Assembly (NCBI GenBank): GCA_052034295.1
Contig: JBPOIS010000110.1
Coordinates: forward strand, 1-10,542
Reading direction: 5' to 3'
From: JBPOIS01 sp052034295
GTDB taxonomy: Bacteria; Pseudomonadota; Gammaproteobacteria; Pseudomonadales; Moraxellaceae
DNA length: 10,542 nt
Each line of letters begins with the position of its first letter. Within the stretch, counting starts at the first letter, position 1. Positions 5,831 through 10,542 of this stretch are shown here, piece by piece. Position numbers and translations under genes: made by a program. The notes beneath the pieces are model-generated. The model did no database searches. It was not told the DNA's origin and saw only the letters and a list, made by a program, of their open reading frames with translations.

Positions 5831-5846
5831 AGCCGTCCCACAGGCC
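5824..5846. other. hairpin over the rimO stop
   Basis: GGCCTG (5824-5829) and CAGGCC (5841-5846) form a perfect 6-bp stem with an 11-base loop that contains most of the rimO stop codon. There is no T-run, so it is not an intrinsic terminator. It may be chance or may modulate the rimO-pyrH transcript. Confidence 0.25.
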
Positions 5847-5894
5847 ACCGTGCTGCAGGCGTCACAGGGGTAATCCATGCAGCAGGAGAAAACC

Positions 5895-6626
5895 ATGCAT
5901 GACAAAAGTCCGCGTTTTTCCCGGATCTTGTTGAAACTGTCTGGCGAAGCGCTGGCGGGCCAGAAGGACATGGGCATCGACGCCCGCGTGCTGGACCAGA
6001 TGTGTCTGGCGATTGCCCAGCTGGTCGGGCTGGGGGTACAGGTCGGCATCGTGGTCGGCGGTGGCAACCTGTACCGGGGCAGCCAGTTGCAGAAGGATGG
6101 TCTGGTGGGTCGGGTGACCGGTGACCAGATGGGCATGCTGGCCACGGTCATGAATGGCCTGGCCATGCGCGATGCGCTGGAACGCCACAACATCAAGACC
6201 CGGCTGATGTCGGCGCTGCCCATCGGCGGCGTGGTCGAAACCTACAGCAGCCGCGATGCCATCCGCTACCTGCGCCAGGGCGATGTGTGCGTGTTTGTGG
6301 CCGGGACCGGCAATCCGTTTTTTACCACCGACACCGCAGCCTGCCTGCGTGGCATCGAGATCGAGGCCAAGCTGATCCTCAAGGCCACCAAGGTTGATGG
6401 GGTGTATGACAAAGACCCGACAGTGCACGCCGATGCGGTCCGCTACAGTGCGCTGACCTTTGACCGGGTGCTGGATGAAAAACTCGGCGTCATGGACCTG
6501 ACCGCCATCTGCCTGTGCCGTGACCATCAGGTGCCGCTGCAGGTGTTTGACATGAACAAGCCGGGCGCGTTGCTGGCGGTGGTGATGGGCGAAGACGAGG
6601 GCACCCGGGTGACCAGTGCCCGCTGA
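5895..6626 (+). CDS. pyrH: UMP kinase
   Basis: PyrH phosphorylates UMP to UDP with ATP in pyrimidine nucleotide synthesis and belongs to the amino acid kinase fold, unlike eukaryotic UMP kinases. At 243 residues it matches the family (E. coli 241). Visible motifs: RILLKLSGEAL near the N-terminus (ATP/phosphate binding), VVGGGNLYRGSQL, TGDQMGMLATVMNGLAMRDA (dimer interface and UMP site), TGNPFFTTDTAACLRG and KATKVDGVYDKDP. An in-frame ATG at 5877 would add six residues (MQQEKT). The ATG at 5895 has AGGAG with 6-base spacing and gives the usual short lead before the first strand, so it is preferred. It lies 64 bp after rimO and 25 bp before frr. rpsB and tsf, its usual upstream neighbours, are absent. 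Confidence 0.97.
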   Translation: MHDKSPRFSRILLKLSGEALAGQKDMGIDARVLDQMCLAIAQLVGLGVQVGIVVGGGNLYRGSQLQKDGLVGRVTGDQMGMLATVMNGLAMRDALERHNIKTRLMSALPIGGVVETYSSRDAIRYLRQGDVCVFVAGTGNPFFTTDTAACLRGIEIEAKLILKATKVDGVYDKDPTVHADAVRYSALTFDRVLDEKLGVMDLTAICLCRDHQVPLQVFDMNKPGALLAVVMGEDEGTRVTSAR

Positions 6627-6651
6627 ACCGTGATTTTTTGGAGTGCTGAAC

Positions 6652-7206
6652 ATGCTGAACGACCTGAAAAAAGACGGCGAAAGCCGGATGAAAAAAACCA
6701 TTGAATCGCTGGAGCATGCCTTTGCCAAAGTGCGCACCGGCCGTGCCCACCCGTCCATGCTCAATGGCGTGATGGTGCCGTACTACGGCAGCGAGGTGCC
6801 GCTGAACCAGGTGGCCAACGTCGGTGTGGAAGATGCCCGGATGCTGGTGGTGCAGCCGTTTGAGCGCAACATGGTGAGTGCCGTGGACAAGGCCATCCGC
6901 GAGAGCGATCTGGGCCTGAACCCGATCAGCGCCGAAATCATCCGCGTGCCGCTGCCGGCGCTGACCGAAGAAACCCGCCGTAACATGCAGAAGCTGGCCC
7001 GTGGCGAAGCCGAAAACGCCAAGGTGGCCATCCGCAACATCCGCCGCGACCTGATGGGCGACATCAAGGACCTGCTCAAGGAAAAGGAAATCACCGAGGA
7101 CGACGAGCGCCGTTCCGGTGAGGAGATCCAGAAGCTGACCGACAAATACGTCGGCGAAGTGGACAGGATGCTGGCGGCCAAAGAGGCCGAGCTGCTGCAG
7201 GTCTGA
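6652..7206 (+). CDS. frr: ribosome recycling factor
   Basis: RRF splits the post-termination ribosome together with EF-G. The 184-residue protein is the standard length (E. coli 185). Diagnostic segments are FAKVRTGRAHPSMLNG near the N-terminus, VPYYGSEVPLNQVANV, the RVPLPALTEETRRNMQKLARG stretch (across the hinge and domain II), and a C-terminal helix with EKEITEDDERRSGEEIQKLTDKYV. A GTG at 6643 in frame would add MLN, but the GGAG at 6640-6643 overlaps it. The ATG at 6652, 8 bases after that SD, is the correct start. Its TGA touches the first possible uppS start. Confidence 0.97.
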   Translation: MLNDLKKDGESRMKKTIESLEHAFAKVRTGRAHPSMLNGVMVPYYGSEVPLNQVANVGVEDARMLVVQPFERNMVSAVDKAIRESDLGLNPISAEIIRVPLPALTEETRRNMQKLARGEAENAKVAIRNIRRDLMGDIKDLLKEKEITEDDERRSGEEIQKLTDKYVGEVDRMLAAKEAELLQV

Positions 7207-8019
7207 GTGGAGCATTGCCAATTGTCCAGTGCTGAACGGAGCGGCCTGCCTGCCCACGTGGCCATCATCATGGATGGCAACAACCGCTACGCGCGCAAGT
7301 ACCAGCTGCCGTCCGGCGAAGGCCATCGCCAGGGCAAACAGGTGCTGGACCCGGTGGTGCAGCACTGTCGGGCACTGGGCATCCAGGCACTGACCGTGTA
7401 TGTCTTTTCCAGCGAAAACTGGCAGCGGCCACCCGCTGAGGTGGCGCTGTTGATGCACCTGCTGGCCGAGACCATCACCGAGCAGCTGCCGCGCATGCAT
7501 GCCCACCGGGTCGGCATGCGCTTCATTGGTGACCGCAGCCGGATTCCGGTGGCGCTACAGCAGCAGATGGAGGCTGCCGAGCAGGAAACCGCCGTTTACA
7601 CCGACATGGTGCTGAGCATTGCGGTGGGCTATGGCGGCATGTGGGACATGGCGCAGGCTGCGCGGACGCTGGCCGGGCAGGTACTGGCCGGAACCCTGGC
7701 GCTGGAGCAGGTCGATGTGGCCCGCATGCAGTCGGCCATCAGCCTGGGCGATCTGCCGCCCGTGGATCTGCTGATCCGTACCGGCGGCGACTATCGGCTG
7801 TCCAATTTCCTGCTCTGGCAGGCGGCCTATGCCGAGCTGTATTTCACCGACACGCTGTGGCCGGAGTTTTCCGTGGCTGAGCTGGAACAGGCCTTTGCGC
7901 TGTTTGGCCAGCGTGAGCGCCGTTTTGGCCGCACCAGCGAGCAGGTGCAGCAGTCTCTGCAGTCCACCCGGTCCACGGGCGAGGGCATCGCAGGCGCTTC
8001 AGGAGAAAGCCATGTTTGA
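7207..8019 (+). CDS. uppS: (2E,6E)-farnesyl-diphosphate-specific ditrans,polycis-undecaprenyl-diphosphate synthase
   Basis: UppS adds eight isopentenyl units in cis to farnesyl diphosphate, making the C55 lipid carrier for peptidoglycan and O-antigen. The protein (up to 270 residues, family about 250) shows AIIMDGNNRYAR with the catalytic Asp, then GHRQGKQVLDP, VYVFSSENWQRP, RFIGDR, VGYGGMWD, LIRTGGDYRLSNFLLWQAAYAELYF split over the active site, and WPEF. The DGNNRY form (Asn and Tyr where E. coli has Gly and Trp) and the GEGH segment recall Acinetobacter UppS. GTG at 7207 follows the frr stop directly. An alternative is TTG at 7222 with GGAG at 7209-7212, 9 bases before it, giving 265 residues; I cannot decide firmly. 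The 3' end overlaps cdsA by 8 bases, suggesting translational coupling. Confidence 0.95.
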   Translation: MEHCQLSSAERSGLPAHVAIIMDGNNRYARKYQLPSGEGHRQGKQVLDPVVQHCRALGIQALTVYVFSSENWQRPPAEVALLMHLLAETITEQLPRMHAHRVGMRFIGDRSRIPVALQQQMEAAEQETAVYTDMVLSIAVGYGGMWDMAQAARTLAGQVLAGTLALEQVDVARMQSAISLGDLPPVDLLIRTGGDYRLSNFLLWQAAYAELYFTDTLWPEFSVAELEQAFALFGQRERRFGRTSEQVQQSLQSTRSTGEGIAGASGESHV

Positions 8020-8818
8020 GCGGATTCGCACCGCGCTGGTGTTGCTGGTGGTGGTGGGGCTGTGCCTGTTTGCCACGCCGTCCCCCTGGCCCGTGCTGGG
8101 CCTGCTGCTGGTGATGACGGGCATCGGGGCACGCGAGTGGAATGGCTTTTTGCCGTCTGCGGTGTCCACCCCCATGCTGGTGGGCGCGATGCTGGGCTGG
8201 GTGGCGCTGTGTCTGGCGCTGCCGGTGCTGTGGCCCGTGCTGTGGCTGGCGGCGGCGCTGTACTGGGTCCTGCTGGCGCTGCCGTGGGTGTTGCGCTTTC
8301 CGGCGCGGCCCAGCTGGTTTCGCACCCCGGTGCTGCTGGGGGCGGGGTTTCTGACCCTGGGGGCAACGGCTGCGGCGATGTTCAGTCTGTGGCAAAAATC
8401 CCCGTACTGGCTGCTGTATGTGTTCGGGCTGGTCTGGGTGGCTGACAGTGGCGCTTATTTTGCCGGACGGGCCCTGGGCAAAACCAAGCTGATTCCGGCG
8501 GTCAGCCCGAACAAGACGGTGGAGGGACTGGCCGGGGGGCTGCTGCTGGATGTGGTGCTGGTGGCTGGGGTGGCCGTTGCGCTGCACCTGTCCGGGCTGA
8601 TGCTCTGGGGCTTTGTGGGCTGTTCACTGTTGGCGGCTGGCCTGTCGGTGCTGGGCGATCTGGCCGAGTCGATGTTCAAGCGGCAGGCGGGCATCAAGGA
8701 TTCAGGCACCCTGTTGCCGGGGCATGGCGGTGTGCTGGACCGGATTGATTCGGTGCTGGCGGCCATGCCGGTGTTTGCACTGGGGTTCTGGTGGTTTCAG
8801 GCCTTTGGGCAGGGCTAG
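8012..8818 (+). CDS. cdsA: phosphatidate cytidylyltransferase (CDP-diglyceride synthase)
   Basis: CdsA is an inner-membrane enzyme that makes CDP-diacylglycerol from CTP and phosphatidic acid, the branch point of phospholipid synthesis. The 268-residue protein is mostly hydrophobic, with several membrane helices (for example about 8-35, 48-70, 72-95, 185-215 and 245-265). The family signature is present near the C-terminus: FKRQAGIKDSGTLLPGHGGVLDRID. An earlier WVADSGAYFAGR segment and KTKLIPAVSPNKTVEG are also typical. AGGAG lies 6 bases before the ATG, inside the end of uppS, and the two genes overlap by 8 bases. Only 3 bases separate it from dxr. The frame is open further upstream, but that part is uppS in another frame. 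Confidence 0.96.
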   Translation: MFERIRTALVLLVVVGLCLFATPSPWPVLGLLLVMTGIGAREWNGFLPSAVSTPMLVGAMLGWVALCLALPVLWPVLWLAAALYWVLLALPWVLRFPARPSWFRTPVLLGAGFLTLGATAAAMFSLWQKSPYWLLYVFGLVWVADSGAYFAGRALGKTKLIPAVSPNKTVEGLAGGLLLDVVLVAGVAVALHLSGLMLWGFVGCSLLAAGLSVLGDLAESMFKRQAGIKDSGTLLPGHGGVLDRIDSVLAAMPVFALGFWWFQAFGQG

Positions 8819-8821
8819 GCG

Positions 8822-10066
8822 ATGCATGAGCACAGGGATGGGACGGTGGCCGGGCAGGCCCCGCTGGGAGTGTGTGTGCTGGGGGCCACCGGTTCGATCG
8901 GTGACAGCACCCTGAAGGTGCTGGCGCTGCACCCGCAGCGCTATCGGGTGGTGGCCCTGTCGGGTCAGACCCGGCTGGCCCGGCTGGCCGAGCTGACCGC
9001 GCAGTTTGTCCCGCAGCAGGTGGCGGTGCCCACTGGACAGACCGGGGCCTTTCTGGCGCTGTTGCAGGCCCAGTCGGTGCCGCAGCCGTGGCCTGAGGTG
9101 CTGGAGGGAGAAGCCGGCCTGTGTGCTATGGCCGCTGATCCGGCTGCCCCGGTGGTGATGGCGGCGATCGTGGGCGCTGCAGGTCTGGCCCCCACGCTGG
9201 CGGCGGTGCGTGCCGGCAAGCGGGTGCTGCTGGCCAACAAGGAAGCACTGGTGATGGCCGGATCGCTGTTCATGCAGGCGGTGCGCCAGCATGGGGCGAC
9301 GCTGCTGCCGGTGGATTCCGAGCACAATGCGATTTTTCAGTGTCTGCCTGCGGATTATTTTTCCAGTGCGCAGTGCCTGCATCAGGGACCCAGCCGGGCC
9401 GGGGTGCGCCAGATCCTGCTGACGGCCTCGGGTGGACCGTTCCGGGGCTGGCGCCACGAGCAGCTGCAGTCGGTGACGCCTGAGCAGGCCTGCCGTCATC
9501 CCAACTGGCAGATGGGCCGCAAGATTTCGGTGGATTCGGCCACGCTGATCAACAAGGGTCTGGAACTGATCGAGGCCTGTCATTTGTTTGAGCTGCCGCC
9601 AGAGCGGGTCACGGTGGTGATCCACCCGCAAAGCGTCATCCACTCGATGGTGCAGTATGTTGATGGCTCCACGCTGGCCCAGCTGGGCCGGCCGGACATG
9701 TGCACGCCGATTGCGCACGCGCTGGCCTGGCCCGAGCGGCTGGACAGCGGGGTGGCCGATCTGGATGTGTTTGCGCTGGCCCGGCTGGATTTTGAAGCCC
9801 CGGATGAGCAGGTGTTTGCCGGGTTGCGGCTGGCGCGTGAGGCCATGCAGGCAGGTGGGTTGATGCCTGCGGTGTTCAATGCCGCCAATGAAGTGGCGGT
9901 GGAAGCATTTTTGAATGGTCAATTGGGTTTTTGTCAGATTCCTGTACTGATTGAGTCGGTCCTGACGCAATTTTCCTCGGGCACGGCGGACACACTTTCG
10001 GCTATCTTGGCAGCCGATCAACACGCGCGCGTACTGGCCAGTGACTGGCTGGGCCGCCGGGGCTAG
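8822..10066 (+). CDS. dxr: 1-deoxy-D-xylulose-5-phosphate reductoisomerase
   Basis: Dxr (IspC) converts DXP to 2-C-methyl-D-erythritol 4-phosphate with NADPH, the committed step of the MEP isoprenoid pathway. The 414-residue protein is a little longer than E. coli's (398), mainly from a 15-residue N-terminal lead. Motifs: the nucleotide-binding GATGSIGDSTLKVL (21-34), AAIVGAAGL, LLANKEALVMAG, the metal/substrate site PVDSEHNAIFQ with Asp165, Ser166 and Glu167, TASGGPFRGW (catalytic loop region), HPNWQMGRKISVDSATL, NKGLELIEA with Asn244, Lys245 and Glu248, and IHPQSVIHSMVQY with PDMCTPIAHAL. All catalytic residues I can place are present. It begins 3 bases after cdsA and is followed after 16 bases by rseP. 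Its product feeds, through later MEP steps, the substrate of UppS encoded two genes upstream. Confidence 0.97.
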   Translation: MHEHRDGTVAGQAPLGVCVLGATGSIGDSTLKVLALHPQRYRVVALSGQTRLARLAELTAQFVPQQVAVPTGQTGAFLALLQAQSVPQPWPEVLEGEAGLCAMAADPAAPVVMAAIVGAAGLAPTLAAVRAGKRVLLANKEALVMAGSLFMQAVRQHGATLLPVDSEHNAIFQCLPADYFSSAQCLHQGPSRAGVRQILLTASGGPFRGWRHEQLQSVTPEQACRHPNWQMGRKISVDSATLINKGLELIEACHLFELPPERVTVVIHPQSVIHSMVQYVDGSTLAQLGRPDMCTPIAHALAWPERLDSGVADLDVFALARLDFEAPDEQVFAGLRLAREAMQAGGLMPAVFNAANEVAVEAFLNGQLGFCQIPVLIESVLTQFSSGTADTLSAILAADQHARVLASDWLGRRG

Positions 10067-10082
10067 AGGGGCCGCTCACATC

Positions 10083-10542
10083 ATGTCACTGCTGCACATT
10101 GTTCTGGCTGCGCTGCTGCTCTTGGGACCACTGATTGCCATTCATGAGTTTGGCCACTTCTGGGTGGCGCGCCGGCTCGGCGTCAAGGTGCTGGTGTTTT
10201 CCATCGGTTTTGGTCCGGCCCTGCTGCGGCGTACCGGTCGTGATGGGGTGGTGTACCAGTTTTCGGCCATTCCGCTGGGTGGCTATGTGCGCATGGCCGA
10301 TGAGCGTGAAGGGGAGGTGGCCCCGGAAGATTTGCCGCATGCCTTCAATCGCCAGTCGCCCTGGCGGCGCATGGCCATCGTGGCTGCCGGGCCTTTGATC
10401 AACCTGTTGCTGGCAGTGCTGCTGTTCTGGGGGCTGTTCATGCTGCCCTCCGAGCAGCTGTCCAGCCGGATTGGCCGGGTCGATGCCGGGTCAGTGGCCG
10501 CGCAGGCCGGCCTGCAGCCCGGTCAGGTGATCGTGCAGGTGG
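10083..10542 (+). CDS. rseP: RIP metalloprotease RseP (site-2 protease), 5' part
   Basis: RseP is the inner-membrane zinc protease that makes the second cut in anti-sigma factor RseA and also clears signal-peptide remnants. The window contains the first 153 codons and then ends, so the gene is truncated by the edge, not broken. A first membrane helix (about 3-20) leads into the zinc motif HEFGH (21-25), followed by FWVARRLGVKVLVFSIGFGPAL. PLGGYVRM, then FNRQSPWRRMAIVAAGPLINLLLAVLLFW (second helix, about 98-120), is typical of the family. The start of the first PDZ domain is visible (GRVDAGSVAAQAGLQPGQVI). The frame has no stop before the edge. The SD (AGGGG at 10067-10071) is 11 bases away, so translation may depend on coupling to dxr. 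Confidence 0.95.
   Translation, partial: MSLLHIVLAALLLLGPLIAIHEFGHFWVARRLGVKVLVFSIGFGPALLRRTGRDGVVYQFSAIPLGGYVRMADEREGEVAPEDLPHAFNRQSPWRRMAIVAAGPLINLLLAVLLFWGLFMLPSEQLSSRIGRVDAGSVAAQAGLQPGQVIVQV

Noticed and set aside
5060..6764. Long minus-strand open frames opposite rimO, pyrH and frr
   Set aside because: They are antisense shadows of conserved genes with full-length family matches on the plus strand. No start signals or recognisable domains.
1..10542. CRISPR arrays, phage structural genes or a defence or biosynthetic cluster
   Set aside because: No regularly spaced repeats and no such genes are seen. Apart from the toxin-antitoxin pair, the genes are conserved housekeeping or regulatory genes.

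Overview
The window is a high-GC proteobacterial chromosome segment. It carries housekeeping genes on its right two thirds and a small accessory stretch on its left. The UppS sequence (DGNNRY motif, GEGHRQG) and the Dxr sequence recall Acinetobacter and other Moraxellaceae more than enterics or Betaproteobacteria. I therefore lean to a high-GC gammaproteobacterium related to Moraxellaceae. This rests on remembered sequence resemblance, not a search.

Layout. Positions 1-267 hold no gene I can support. Next comes a two-gene toxin-antitoxin operon of the HI1419/HI1420 type (325-912), with a recognisable promoter and a dyad overlapping it. Positions 913-1401 hold a strong REP-like hairpin, a possible remnant of a REP-associated transposase start, a small basic reading frame on the minus strand that looks frameshifted or lacks a normal start codon, and an AT-rich tract. 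A class II tRNA-Leu(TAG) on the minus strand (1402-1486) closes the accessory stretch. The setting (tRNA 3' end, TA module, transposase-like debris, AT-rich DNA) looks like a small variable locus.

The minus strand then carries ntrB-ntrC, the nitrogen two-component system, ending in an intrinsic terminator. The genes are nearly contiguous, and ntrC most likely starts at an ATG that puts its phosphoacceptor at Asp54, as in the classical protein. No glnA lies upstream. The 295-bp gap to the divergent rimO instead contains a good sigma-54 (-24/-12) promoter reading into ntrB. About 80-120 bp further upstream lie GCAC/GTGC dyads resembling NtrC enhancer sites. This suggests an autonomous, self-regulated ntrBC operon.

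The plus strand from 4433 to the window end is a tight gene train: rimO (ribosomal protein S12 methylthiotransferase), pyrH (UMP kinase), frr (ribosome recycling factor), uppS (undecaprenyl diphosphate synthase), cdsA (CDP-diglyceride synthase), dxr (DXP reductoisomerase, MEP pathway) and the start of rseP (site-2 protease, cut by the window edge). Dxr feeds isoprenoid precursors to UppS, CdsA supplies phospholipid precursors, and RseP monitors the envelope. The pyrH-frr-uppS-cdsA-dxr-rseP order is the common proteobacterial one, but rimO takes the place usually held by rpsB-tsf.

I found no new multi-gene system. The most interesting points are the ntrBC regulatory region, the small frame with an A7 run at 1079-1263, and the REP-like hairpin with the transposase-like fragment beside it.
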